Shown here piece after piece: positions 25,344 to 34,010 of a stretch of 64,000 bases of DNA. Origin of the DNA: Cellvibrionaceae bacterium (GTDB lineage Bacteria; Pseudomonadota; Gammaproteobacteria; Pseudomonadales; Cellvibrionaceae); NCBI GenBank assembly GCA_021151615.1, contig JAGKXA010000001.1:12222-76221 (forward strand), read 5' to 3'. The notes below the pieces were generated by a model. It was not told the origin of the DNA. It was given only the letters and a program-made list of their open reading frames with translations, and searched no databases. The translations under genes and the position numbers were made by a program. The number at the start of each line of letters is the position of its first letter. The first letter of the stretch is position 1.

Positions 25344-26528
25344 TTAAAATGGAAATTCTTCTTTTGATATTTCTGAAGGCATCCAAGGGTAATTTTTTGC
25401 ACCTGCTACAATGTCTGTTTGATAGCTAACAAAGTCTCCCCAGTATTCATCTGGGTCGTTTGGCTCGTAAGGTCTTTTAATGCTGTCGTAGTTAAAGTTC
25501 CATCTTTTCTTTTCGTCATTGTTTTGATAAGCCGTACATGAGGTTGTTTCTAGTAACTCACCTCTTGCCAAGTTGTCTTGAGTTAAAAGCTCCATTTCTT
25601 GAGATATTTTTTCAATAATACCTTTTATGTTATCTGTTATTTTTTGCCAGTTATCACAAAGCACCTGCTTTCCTATGACTATATTTATCTGCTTCTTCAC
25701 TGTTATATTTGATTCTCTGTCAATTTGAGGGTATCTGACATTTTCTGAAATATATGTGGCTAGTTTTGCTAGTTCAGGAAAGTGAGTAACAATATTCGGT
25801 GTAACTAGTCGTGCTATTTTGTATGAGAAATAGCTGCCAGAATATGAAGCTTTTTCGAGAATGCTAGGATTGAAAATTAGTTGTAAATTAACCCAGTTTT
25901 CGTCTTTACTAAAAAGTGGATTCGTTATAATAAAGCTATTTCCTAGTGTTGAAATATTGCGATACCAATCCTGAGGTGTGTTTGTTGGTACCTTTTGGTT
26001 TTGATTAAACAAATTCTCTAAGCATTTTTCTATTTCTACCAGTGTGTGCCTTGCATTTTGTTTGATTAGTTCTACATCATCCGTTTTAATCGGCCTGAAG
26101 TGAGCAAGAGAGTTCCTTATGTTGCCTATTTCTTGCAGTTTATTTTTAATAATTTCTTTATTGCCTCTGAAGTGAGATTTAAAGAGCTGCCAGTAGCTGT
26201 CATTAGTTAACAGGTCAATTAGTTCTCCGCTGGTTAAGTGCATTATTGGACATTTAACGTCGTATCCAAGATAACCGAAGTTATCTGCTTGAGATATTCG
26301 TTTGGCAGCTAAGTTTTGTATCGATTTTTGTTGATTGTCGTTCGTGGTGAACGTTTTTGACTTCCATTCATCGAAGTATTCGTTCTTTAAGATCGCATAT
26401 ACGAAAACTCTAAGTGAGTTTTCGAATCTGAATAATATATTCAGTGCTTCGTAATAATGAATGTGCAGCCATCTTTCAGGTATTTTGTATTCATTTTCAT
26501 TTTTTACGGTTGCGGGCAGCCATTCCAT
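25344..26528 (-). CDS. HEPN-motif protein, probable accessory gene
   Basis: 394 residues, no signal peptide. A helical N-terminal half contains IGNIRNSLAHFRPI (R138-H143), an Rx4H motif of the kind used by HEPN ribonucleases, placed at the end of a helical stretch as in Swt1/Abi-type HEPN domains. The C-terminal half (residues 190-394) is a separate domain with SYKIARLVTPNIVTHFPELA and ISQEMELLTQDN, which I do not recognise. Base composition is AT-rich compared with neighbours, suggesting transfer. HEPN proteins are often toxins or phage-defence effectors; there is no obvious antitoxin partner. GAGAG precedes the ATG. Confidence 0.6.
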   Translation of the reverse strand: MEWLPATVKNENEYKIPERWLHIHYYEALNILFRFENSLRVFVYAILKNEYFDEWKSKTFTTNDNQQKSIQNLAAKRISQADNFGYLGYDVKCPIMHLTSGELIDLLTNDSYWQLFKSHFRGNKEIIKNKLQEIGNIRNSLAHFRPIKTDDVELIKQNARHTLVEIEKCLENLFNQNQKVPTNTPQDWYRNISTLGNSFIITNPLFSKDENWVNLQLIFNPSILEKASYSGSYFSYKIARLVTPNIVTHFPELAKLATYISENVRYPQIDRESNITVKKQINIVIGKQVLCDNWQKITDNIKGIIEKISQEMELLTQDNLARGELLETTSCTAYQNNDEKKRWNFNYDSIKRPYEPNDPDEYWGDFVSYQTDIVAGAKNYPWMPSEISKEEFPF

Positions 26529-26642
26529 ATTAATTCTCTCTTCAATAAAAAACCGCTACCAAGCCCCACCAGAAAACTTCTGACAAAACTCAATAGCGGT
26601 TCAGGTTTATTCACTCCGGAATATGTAATCCGTTCGTCATGG

Positions 26643-26674
26643 TTTGTTGGGCATCGCTGCGCTCAGCACCAACC
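26643..26674. repeat. Single REP-like element
   Basis: TTGGGCATCGCTGCGCTCAG followed by CACCAACCT, a single REP-like hairpin between the HEPN gene start and the nrdB stop. Confidence 0.5.
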
Positions 26675-26694
26675 TCGCTTGAATTAAATAAATT

Positions 26695-27999
26695 TTAATC
26701 CCAAGAAAGCGCCCCACCTGTCTGATACTCAATCACTCTTGTCTCAAAGAAATTCTTCTCTTTCCTTAAATCCATAATCTCGCTCATCCATGGGAATGGA
26801 TTCTGCGCGCCGGCGAATTGTTCTTTCAGGCCGAGTTGGGCGCAGCGGCGGTTGGCGATGAAGTGGAGGTATTCTTCCATCATGGCGGCGTTCATGCCGA
26901 GGATGCCGCGGGGCATGGAGTCGCGCGCGTATTGGATTTCCAATTCGGTGCCTTGCAGGATCATTTGGATAACTTCTTGTTGGAATTCAGCCGTCCACAA
27001 GTGCGGGTTTTCCAGTTTGATTTGGTTGATGATGTCGATACCAAAATTCAAATGCATGGATTCATCGCGCAGGATGTATTGGAACTGCTCGGCAACACCG
27101 GTCATTTTGTTGCGGCGGCCCATGCTCAGGATTTGGGTGAAACCGCAGTAGAAGAAAATACCTTCAGTCACTACGTAGTAAGCCACCAAATTGCGCAGCA
27201 ATTCCTGGTCGGTTTCCGGGGTGCCGGTTTGGAAAGTCGGGTTGGAAATTGAATGGGTGTTTTTCAAACTCCAGGCCGCTTTGTTCGCAACCGATGGCAA
27301 TTCGCGGTACATGTTGAAGACTTCGCCTTCATCCATACCGAGCGATTCAATACAGTATTGGTAAGCGTGGGTGTGAATTGCCTCTTCAAATGCCTGACGC
27401 AAAATGTATTGGCGGCACTCGGGGTTGGTGATCAAACGGTAAATCGCGAGCACAAGATTGTTGGCAACCAAGGAGTCAGCGGTAGAGAAATAACCCAGGC
27501 TGCGCATTACCACGCGGCGCTCGTCTTCGGTCAGGCCGTCTTTGCCTTTCCACAGGGCGATGTCGGCGGTCATGTTGACTTCTTGCGGCATCCAGTGGTT
27601 GGCGCAACCGTCCAGGTATTTTTGCCATGCCCAATCGTATTTGAAAGGAACCAGTTGGTTCAGGTCGGCGCGGCAGTTGATCATGCGCTTGTCGTCCACC
27701 TGGATACGGGCAGCGCCCATTTCCAATTCTTCCAAGCCCGGTGCCGGGTCCAAAGAGGCGAGAGCAGCGCGTGCTTGGGCGAGTTCTGTGCTTATGCCTT
27801 CTTCTTTGGCGGCTTCGGCAAAGTTGGTGTTAACAACGGGGGCGGCCGCTGAAGCAGTGGCTTGCGCTTGCGCGACTTGTGCAGGTTGTGCCTGGCCGGC
27901 AGCAGGTGCAGCAGGCTTGGCTAAATTTGCACTAATCGCTTCCTGGCGTGCGGTTTCTTTTGCAGCTTCTTCGCTGTCGAAATCATCCCAACTTAACAT
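26695..27999 (-). CDS. nrdB: Ribonucleoside-diphosphate reductase beta subunit (class Ia)
   Basis: 434 residues from the ATG at 27997-27999 (AGAGGATCACC upstream). It supplies the diferric-tyrosyl radical cofactor to NrdA for making deoxyribonucleotides. Metal and radical residues are visible: D in [11 protein letters not shown] and H plus the radical tyrosine in [14 protein letters not shown] in [10 protein letters not shown], and ExxH in [11 protein letters not shown]. The C-terminal tail ends TGGALSWD. The first 90 residues are an Ala/Gln-rich low-complexity extension starting MLSWDDFD. It is downstream of nrdA in the same direction, with a REP palindrome in the gap. Confidence 0.96.
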   Translation of the reverse strand: MLSWDDFDSEEAAKETARQEAISANLAKPAAPAAGQAQPAQVAQAQATASAAAPVVNTNFAEAAKEEGISTELAQARAALASLDPAPGLEELEMGAARIQVDDKRMINCRADLNQLVPFKYDWAWQKYLDGCANHWMPQEVNMTADIALWKGKDGLTEDERRVVMRSLGYFSTADSLVANNLVLAIYRLITNPECRQYILRQAFEEAIHTHAYQYCIESLGMDEGEVFNMYRELPSVANKAAWSLKNTHSISNPTFQTGTPETDQELLRNLVAYYVVTEGIFFYCGFTQILSMGRRNKMTGVAEQFQYILRDESMHLNFGIDIINQIKLENPHLWTAEFQQEVIQMILQGTELEIQYARDSMPRGILGMNAAMMEEYLHFIANRRCAQLGLKEQFAGAQNPFPWMSEIMDLRKEKNFFETRVIEYQTGGALSWD

Positions 28000-28049
28000 G
28001 GTGATCCTCTTCAAAGTCTGTGTGCGTGTATCGCGTATTCTGCATATTT

Positions 28050-28123
28050 GTTGGGGTTCGTTCCTCACCGCCAACCTACGAAGCACTCTGTAGGTTGTGG
28101 CGGTGAGCGAAGCGAATCCCAAC
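28050..28123. repeat. REP palindrome in the nrdA-nrdB gap
   Basis: A 74-bp imperfect palindrome. Outer arms GTTGGGG/ATCCCAAC; inner arms CACCGCCAACCTAC and GTAGGTTGTGGCGGTG around a ten-base centre. It lies 9 bp after the nrdA stop and 50 bp before the nrdB start, so it would form a large hairpin in the shared mRNA. Confidence 0.85.
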
Positions 28124-28131
28124 ACTGAGGT

Positions 28132-31065
28132 TTATTGGCAAGCTTCACAATCCGGATTGTCGATCGAGCAGGCCAGCGGCACGGGTGCTGCTTCGGCAAA
28201 GCTCGCTTCTTCAATGGCTGATACTGCGGGTTTTGCCGCAGCAGGTGCTGCTGATAAACCGCCGGCACCGCCAGCCGATACCGCGTTCAATGCACCGGTG
28301 TTAATGGTGGATTTCTCCGTGGTAGTGGCGGCCAAGGCACGCAGGTAATAAGTGGTTTTCAAACCGCTGAACCAGGCCATGCGATAGGTGATGTCCAGTT
28401 TCTTACCGTTAGCGCCAGCGATGTAGAGGTTCAGGCTTTGTGCCTGATCGATCCACTTTTGACGGCGGCTGGCGGCTTCCACAATCCAGCGGGGTTCCAC
28501 TTCAAATGCAGTGGCATAAATCGCTTTCAGGTCTGCTGGAATACGATCAATTTTTTGCAGTGAACCTTCGTAATATTTCAAATCGTTAACCATTACCGCA
28601 TCCCACAGGCCGCGCGCTTTCAAATCGTGCACCAGGTGCGGGTTAACTACCGTAAATTCGCCGGACAGGTTGGATTTCACGTACAGGTTTTGGTAAGTCG
28701 GCTCAATCGATTGGGTTACGCCAGTGATGTTGGAAATGGTTGCTGTTGGTGCAATCGCCATCACGTTGGAGTTACGCATACCTTGTTTAACCTGGGCGCG
28801 CAGTGTGTCCCAATCGAAGGTTTTGCTGCGATCGACTTTAATGTAATTCTCGCCACGGTTTTGCGCGAGGATTTCAATCGAGTCGATAGGCAATGTGCCT
28901 TTGCTCCACAGTGAGCCTTCAAAGGTTGAATACTTGCCGCGCTCTTGTGCCAGTTCGCAGGAGGCTTTAATCGCGTAGTAGCTCACCGCTTCCATCGAGG
29001 TATCGGCGAAGTCTACGGCTTGTTGCGAGCTATAGGCGATACGTTGTTCGTAGAGTGCATCCTGGAAGCCCATGATGCCCAAACCGATGGGACGGTGACG
29101 CAGGTTGGACGCTTTGGAAGTCGCAACAGCGTAGTAGTTAATATCGATCACGTTATCCAGCATGCGGATTGCGGTCTTCACGGTTTTTTCCAGCTTGGCC
29201 AGATCCAGCTTGCCATTCACAATGTGCTGCGCCAGGTTCACCGAGCCCAGGTTACATACGGCGATTTCATCATTCGCCTTGGTGTTCAAGGTGATTTCAG
29301 TACACAGGTTGGATGAGTGAACCACACCTACATGCTGCTGCGGGCTGCGCAGGTTGCAGGGGTCTTTGAAGGTGATCCATGGGTGACCGGTTTCAAACAG
29401 CATACCCAGCATTTTTCGCCACAAATCCAGTGCGCGCACAGTTTTGTGTACTTTGATCTTGCCTTGTGCCGCTTCGCGCTCGTAATGCTCGTAACGCTCT
29501 TCAAACGCCTTGCCGTATAGATCGTGCAGGTCAGGTACATCGTTGGGAGAGAACAGCGTCCACTCTTTATCGTCAAACACGCGCTTCATAAACAGGTCGG
29601 GTACCCAGTTAGCGGTGTTCATGTCGTGCGTACGGCGACGGTCATCACCGGTGTTTTTACGCAGCTCAAGGAATTCTTCGACATCCATATGCCATGTTTC
29701 CAGGTACGCACAGACTGCGCCTTTGCGCTTGCCGCCCTGGTTAACCGCTACGGCGGTGTCGTTGGCCACTTTCAGGAAGGGAACCACACCTTGTGATTTG
29801 CCGTTGGTGCCTTTTATGTAAGCGCCCAGTGCGCGCACCGGGGTCCAGTCATTACCCAAGCCGCCAGCGAATTTGCTGAGCATGGCGTTGTCTTGCATTG
29901 CACCGTAAATACCGTGCAGGTCGTCCGGTACCGTGGTCAGGTAGCAAGAGGACAACTGCGGGCGCAAAGTACCGGAGTTGAACAGGGTTGGGGTAGAGCT
30001 CATGTAGTCGAAGGAAGAGAGCAGGCGATAGAACTCAATCGCGCGCTCTTCTTTTTGCTCTTCCTGGATCGCCAGGCCCATAGCGACGCGCATAAAGAAA
30101 ATTTGCGGCAATTCAATGCGGGTGTTGTTGCTGTGGATGAAGTAGCGGTCATACAGGGTTTGCAAACCGAGGTAGGTGAATTGCAGGTCGCGCTCGGCGA
30201 TCAGTGCCTTACCCAGTTTTTCCAGATCGAAATTCAACAATTCCGGCGACACCAACTCCAGCTCTACCCCTTTTTTCAGGTAGACGGGCAGGGTCTTGGC
30301 GTAGAGGGTTTCCATATCCGCTTGGGTGGCGGAATCGGCAATGCCGAAGAAGCTCAGGGCTTCGGCGCGCAGTTTGTCCATCAGCAAACGCGCAGTAACG
30401 AAAGAGTAGTTAGGCTCTTTTTCTACCAGGGTGCGCGCGGTGATCACCAGTGAGGTGTTGACGTCTTTCTCGGCAACGCCGTCGTAAAGGTTGCGCATGG
30501 CTTCATCGAGGATTGCTTTCTCGTCCACACCGGCGAGGCCAGCACAGGCTTCGTGCACGATGGTGCGCATACGGGCGATATTCAATGGCGCGCGGGTGCC
30601 GTTTTCCAGCACTACGTTCAGGCTCGGGTAATCCGGGTCCGGTTCCTGGGTGGCTTGTTTCTGGGCGCGCAGGCGGGCGTGTTCTTCGCGGTAGAGCACG
30701 TAGTCGCGGGCGACTTTTTGTTCGCCAGAGCGCATCAGAATCAACTCAACCTGATCCTGGATTTCTTCAATATGAATAGTGCCGCCAGACGGCATACGGC
30801 GCTTGAAGGTGGCAGTAATTTGCTGGGTCAGGCTTTCTACCATTTCCCGCACGCGGGTAGAGGCAGCAGCTTTGCCGCCTTCTACGGCCAAAAAGGCCTT
30901 GGTCATGGCGATGGCAATTTTGCTGGCATCGAAGGGAACCACCGTTCCGTTGCGCTTGATAACGCGCAGTTGCCCGGGCGCTGTGGCCGTGAGGTTGGCT
31001 GAGCCACCGTGGATATCGTGTTGGACGTTGGTAGTGCCGGTGGTTTGTTCAATGTCAGTATGCAT
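28132..31065 (-). CDS. nrdA: Ribonucleoside-diphosphate reductase alpha subunit (class Ia)
   Basis: 977 residues. Catalytic subunit with two N-terminal ATP-cone regulatory domains (about 33-150 and 155-240), then the ten-stranded barrel. Active-site cysteines and glutamate are visible in [22 protein letters not shown] and [17 protein letters not shown] gives the radical-transfer tyrosines. The C-terminal tail ends [12 protein letters not shown] with the CxxC dithiol for re-reduction. GGGAG precedes the ATG. Upstream NrdR-like and DnaA boxes fit cell-cycle and nucleotide control. Confidence 0.97.
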   Translation of the reverse strand: MHTDIEQTTGTTNVQHDIHGGSANLTATAPGQLRVIKRNGTVVPFDASKIAIAMTKAFLAVEGGKAAASTRVREMVESLTQQITATFKRRMPSGGTIHIEEIQDQVELILMRSGEQKVARDYVLYREEHARLRAQKQATQEPDPDYPSLNVVLENGTRAPLNIARMRTIVHEACAGLAGVDEKAILDEAMRNLYDGVAEKDVNTSLVITARTLVEKEPNYSFVTARLLMDKLRAEALSFFGIADSATQADMETLYAKTLPVYLKKGVELELVSPELLNFDLEKLGKALIAERDLQFTYLGLQTLYDRYFIHSNNTRIELPQIFFMRVAMGLAIQEEQKEERAIEFYRLLSSFDYMSSTPTLFNSGTLRPQLSSCYLTTVPDDLHGIYGAMQDNAMLSKFAGGLGNDWTPVRALGAYIKGTNGKSQGVVPFLKVANDTAVAVNQGGKRKGAVCAYLETWHMDVEEFLELRKNTGDDRRRTHDMNTANWVPDLFMKRVFDDKEWTLFSPNDVPDLHDLYGKAFEERYEHYEREAAQGKIKVHKTVRALDLWRKMLGMLFETGHPWITFKDPCNLRSPQQHVGVVHSSNLCTEITLNTKANDEIAVCNLGSVNLAQHIVNGKLDLAKLEKTVKTAIRMLDNVIDINYYAVATSKASNLRHRPIGLGIMGFQDALYEQRIAYSSQQAVDFADTSMEAVSYYAIKASCELAQERGKYSTFEGSLWSKGTLPIDSIEILAQNRGENYIKVDRSKTFDWDTLRAQVKQGMRNSNVMAIAPTATISNITGVTQSIEPTYQNLYVKSNLSGEFTVVNPHLVHDLKARGLWDAVMVNDLKYYEGSLQKIDRIPADLKAIYATAFEVEPRWIVEAASRRQKWIDQAQSLNLYIAGANGKKLDITYRMAWFSGLKTTYYLRALAATTTEKSTINTGALNAVSAGGAGGLSAAPAAAKPAVSAIEEASFAEAAPVPLACSIDNPDCEACQ

Positions 31066-31222
31066 GGACGTCTCCCGCGTGAGGTCTTCCCGGTTGATAA
31101 GCTTGGATAATTAAAACTGGTAAAACATTGACCCGTCTGGAACCGCTGTGTTTGGCAAGGCTGTTGCCACAAGTGCCGTTATTAAAATCAGTGCAGAACA
31201 CAGTCATTTTGGGGTTTTCGCG

Positions 31223-31240
31223 ACCACTATATATTGTGGT
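31223..31240. promoter_or_regulatory. NrdR-like box upstream of nrdA
   Basis: ACCACTATATATTGTGGT is a near-perfect palindrome close to the NrdR box ACACWATATATWGTGT. NrdR binds paired boxes about three helical turns apart and represses nrd genes. A degenerate partner (ACACAGTCATTTTGGG, 31198-31213) is only 26 bp away, which is not the usual spacing, so only the first box is well supported. Confidence 0.7.
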
Positions 31241-31508
31241 CATCCAAAACCGCCCTGGTGCCCATACTACTGATGCCTTCCAATCTTGCTGTTATTGGAA
31301 TTGGCCGCGACTTTTTCCAAATCACTACAGCTAACCTGTGAATGGCGTCAAAATTGCGTTCAATGGGATCAAAAATTTACTTGACGATTTACTCTTTCAA
31401 GTCTAGCGGTTACCTGGGGTTTTGCCCGGGTAACACCTATATCTAGGGGTAAATCGCGAATGTGCTACAAGATAATGCGGTTGGGGGTTTAATGCAAGCT
31501 TGGTAACC

Positions 31509-31517
31509 TGTGGATAA
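31509..31517 (-). promoter_or_regulatory. DnaA box upstream of nrdA
   Basis: TGTGGATAA, i.e. TTATCCACA on the minus strand, matches the consensus DnaA box exactly. It lies about 445 bp upstream of nrdA. DnaA controls nrdAB in E. coli, so a similar role is plausible. Confidence 0.55.
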
Positions 31518-31743
31518 GGTGTGGGCGGGCACGGGAAAAACTGGGGGAAATGTTGTGATTGATGCGCCAAACACTGGAAAACCAGCATCTACGCTCGGTC
31601 ATTCCATTCATGACATTTTTTCGAGGGATTTAGATTTTTTTCTAATAGAAGATACGGTGGAATATGACTACATCTTGTGTTTGGTGGTTTGTGCAGCAGA
31701 TTGGCTTTTTAGTCTGCGGATCGGCGTGTAAGCGGTCTTGGGT

Positions 31744-32037
31744 TTAGTTGATGTGAAGGCTGATTTTCATCTGTTGATGAAGAACACGTACAACCTGAAT
31801 TCCAGAGTCTATTTCATAGAAGTAGATTGCATGTTTTTGAAATAGGTAACGCCGGTAATGCGGGCGTATATCTGGAACATTCTGTCCAAGTTGTGGCTTT
31901 TCACTCAGTTGAAGAAGGATTTCATTTAGCCCGGTTAGATAAGCTTTGGTCTGTGATTCACCAAATGTAATTCGGGAATACTGACTGATAGCAATAAAAT
32001 CTTTTACTGCTCTATTTGAGAGTTTGTATGTTTTCAC
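31744..32037 (-). CDS. parE: ParE/RelE family toxin
   Basis: 97 residues, the usual ParE length. The start KTYKLSNRAVKDFIAISQYS, the LLQLSEKPQLGQNVPDIRP segment and the final YEIDSGIQVVRVLHQQMK are typical of the ParE branch of the RelE/ParE fold. ParE toxins poison DNA gyrase. It overlaps the end of the parD-like gene by 26 bases, as in other parDE operons. It looks intact. Confidence 0.88.
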   Translation of the reverse strand: MKTYKLSNRAVKDFIAISQYSRITFGESQTKAYLTGLNEILLQLSEKPQLGQNVPDIRPHYRRYLFQKHAIYFYEIDSGIQVVRVLHQQMKISLHIN

Positions 32038-32257
32038 GAGAAGGGAATTCCATTTCTATGATGTCTTCAAGGGTAAGTGATGAAATGCCGCTTTGTTCTC
32101 CCTCGATTAAAGCCAGGCGAATTGCATCTGTGGTTGATTGGTTAGTACGTATGAGATCGCGAATATAGTCGCTGGCATTGGCATATCGACCACTGGCGAT
32201 CTGTTGATCTACCCATTCCCGCATATCTTCGGTAATGGAGATATTTAAAGTGCTCAT
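32012..32257 (-). CDS. parD: ParD family antitoxin
   Basis: 81 residues from the ATG at 32255-32257; the reading to 32341 has no support. It starts MSTLNISITEDMREWVDQQI followed by GRYANASDYIRDLIRTNQ, the ribbon-helix-helix dimer and operator-binding region of ParD. The C-terminal half is the flexible toxin-binding tail. It precedes and overlaps parE, the order of autoregulated parDE operons. An 8-bp inverted repeat lies about 43 bp upstream. Confidence 0.88.
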   Translation of the reverse strand: MSTLNISITEDMREWVDQQIASGRYANASDYIRDLIRTNQSTTDAIRLALIEGEQSGISSLTLEDIIEMEFPSRENIQTLK

Positions 32258-32299
32258 AGTTTCTGTTTCCAACGAAGGGTGATCAAAAATATGGCATGG

Positions 32300-32318
32300 A
32301 TTGGCAAGCTTTGCCAAT
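32300..32318. promoter_or_regulatory. Palindrome upstream of parDE, candidate operator
   Basis: ATTGGCAA (32300-32307) and TTGCCAAT (32311-32318) form a perfect inverted repeat with a three-base centre, between the AGE epimerase stop and the parD start. ParD proteins bind short palindromes at their own promoter. It could instead be a small stem-loop after the epimerase gene. Confidence 0.45.
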
Positions 32319-32352
32319 AGGTTGAATGCATCCCTGCACATCCAGATTCAGA

Positions 32353-33618
32353 TTATTGATGCGCGGGCTTGCTCAGGGCGCCGAGTAGTTGCAAACGATA
32401 GCTTGCTTCCAGCATCGCGCGGCTATTGTGGAGTGGGCCTTTCATCGGGCCGGCACGCGGTTCTGTGCGCTGTTTACCCGCGGTATCTGTGCCCCAATGC
32501 CAATCGCCCTGCGGATGAGCAAGGTGTGCTTTGATAAAGCCCCAGTTGCGCATGGCGCCCATGAAGAATTGCATATCGCCACTGATTTGATAGGCGCCAA
32601 GGAAGGAAACCAGCGCTTCACCCTGTGCCCACCAGTCTTTATTGGTTTCATTGGGGTTATTGACCAGCCCGCCGGTGCCATCAAGCGCTTTCAAGCCTGT
32701 GGCCGCTATCTTCACGGCCAACTGCTCTGTCTGTGTGATGAGCGCTTCGTCATCTTGCACTTTGGCGGCAATGACCAGTGACCAGGCGGCTTCCTGATCC
32801 AGACCGTTGTTGATGATGTCGCTCTGTGCTTTCCAGTTGCTGGAGAAGTTCAGGCCGAAATGACCAGTCTTGCTGTTATAGGCCTTGGCTTGTAGCAGGT
32901 CGATCAGGGCTTTGTGGCTTTTCTTCAACTCGGCGTCCGGCCAGAGTGCCAGCAGGCGGCTGTAGGCTTGCAGCACCATTAGCTGGGTTTGCAGGGTTTT
33001 ATCGGCGCCGCTGTTAAAGCTATCAACTGCTTTGTCGGCACTCCAATCTTGATTCAGGGTTTGCGCATAGCCGCCCTGAGTATTGTCGCGCGCGTGTTTT
33101 TCCAGCAATTGATACAGAGCCTTGGCTTGTTCCAGTGCTGGTTTGTGAGTGCGGGCATATTCACCAAAGGCGAGTAGGGCGAGGGCTTGGGCGTAGATTT
33201 GTTTGTGGCTTTGGGCCGGTTTCCCGCTGCCATCTACCGACCAATAAACACCACCGTGTTTCTTATCCAGAAAGTTTTTTTCCAGATCGGCAAATGCGTA
33301 GTTGGCCAGCTTTTTATAGTCGGCACTGGAGACTTCGGCATCGGTGGCGGAGAAGGCCCAGAGTATTTCGCTGGTGAGTGTCAGGCTGCGTGTCGCGTCG
33401 GGAGCTGCAGCTCCTTTGTCATCAATCAATCCGTAAAACCCTTTATTCGCCGGGTTAGGCAGGTTCTTTTGCCAGAAGGGCAGTATGTTGCTGGTCAATT
33501 CCTGCTGGAACTCATTGGACATTTGCAAGAGCGCTTCGGCGGAGGGAGCCGGAATGGTTTGGGCAGAGACCAGGGCAGGCGCAGTCAGGATCGCCAGACC
33601 GAGAAGTAGTCGTTTCAT
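32353..33618 (-). CDS. Secreted AGE-family epimerase/isomerase (cellobiose 2-epimerase-like)
   Basis: 421 residues. A signal peptide (MKRLLLGLAILTAPALVSA) precedes an (alpha/alpha)6-barrel of the N-acylglucosamine 2-epimerase superfamily. Family phrases: NKGFYGLIDDKG, RSLTLTSEILWAFSA, KHGGVYWSVD, FNSGADKTLQTQLMVLQAY and the late GPMKGPLHNSRAMLEA, with histidines at the usual catalytic positions (HKQIYAQA, GDWHWG, HNSR). Cellobiose 2-epimerases interconvert terminal glucose and mannose in beta-linked disaccharides. The known enzymes are cytoplasmic, so the signal peptide is notable; a role in periplasmic mannan or cellulose oligosaccharide handling is inferred. Confidence 0.8.
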   Translation of the reverse strand: MKRLLLGLAILTAPALVSAQTIPAPSAEALLQMSNEFQQELTSNILPFWQKNLPNPANKGFYGLIDDKGAAAPDATRSLTLTSEILWAFSATDAEVSSADYKKLANYAFADLEKNFLDKKHGGVYWSVDGSGKPAQSHKQIYAQALALLAFGEYARTHKPALEQAKALYQLLEKHARDNTQGGYAQTLNQDWSADKAVDSFNSGADKTLQTQLMVLQAYSRLLALWPDAELKKSHKALIDLLQAKAYNSKTGHFGLNFSSNWKAQSDIINNGLDQEAAWSLVIAAKVQDDEALITQTEQLAVKIAATGLKALDGTGGLVNNPNETNKDWWAQGEALVSFLGAYQISGDMQFFMGAMRNWGFIKAHLAHPQGDWHWGTDTAGKQRTEPRAGPMKGPLHNSRAMLEASYRLQLLGALSKPAHQ

Positions 33619-34010
33619 GTTGTACCTGTTGTTATTGATGGTGTTATTAGTTGTTATCGTAGGAAGTGCTGCGTCCCGGCGAAGTGTGCGAGTTGCTGTG
33701 ACGCGAAATGTTGCGCTCGCAGTCTATCCCAGAGGTTGGTAGGAGTGGTGAGTAGCGAGTCGGTTTTTATCAGAAAGATATGAATTATCGGTGAAAAATG
33801 CACCGATGTTTTTAGTAATAAAACTGATTATGAAAAAAGGGGCCCAAAGGCCCCCTTCGACGAGATCCTGCACAACCTCCTTGTTTGCCTCCTTGCGGCT
33901 ATTACGTTCCCTGTATTGTTATGATGATAGGAGCGAGTTACAGACTGATTAACATCCTGTTAATAGTTGGTGTCACAACTTAAGTGCCACACTCATTCAC
34001 TACCAAGCTC
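33619..34010. other. Intergenic region with terminator
   Basis: 392 bp between two leftward genes. The part near 33833-33857 holds the terminator of phoX (listed separately). The remainder probably carries the epimerase promoter; no further feature seen. Confidence 0.4.
33833..33857 (-). terminator. Rho-independent terminator after phoX
   Basis: On the minus strand a GGGGCC/GGCCCC stem with a short loop is followed by TTTTTTCA. It lies about 155 bp after the phoX stop. Confidence 0.75.

Larger units (their letters stand above)
31066..31743. other. Upstream region of nrdAB
   Basis: 678 bp between the nrdA start and the stop of the parE-like gene. It contains the NrdR-like palindrome at 31223-31240 and a perfect DnaA box at 31509-31517 (listed separately). 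Short open frames on the plus strand here look like chance. No RNA gene was recognised. Confidence 0.6.

Noticed and set aside
25142..25429. Plus-strand open frame before the HEPN gene
   Set aside because: Runs through a degenerate REP pair and the 3' end of the HEPN gene; composition not protein-like.
27253..27852. Long open frame antisense to nrdB
   Set aside because: Exact overlap with a strongly conserved gene; its reading is a by-product of nrdB codon use.
29893..30453. Long open frame antisense to nrdA
   Set aside because: Shadow of the NrdA coding frame; no motif of its own.
31510..31731. Plus-strand open frame in the nrdA upstream region
   Set aside because: Starts within the DnaA box, has no family pattern and no good start site.
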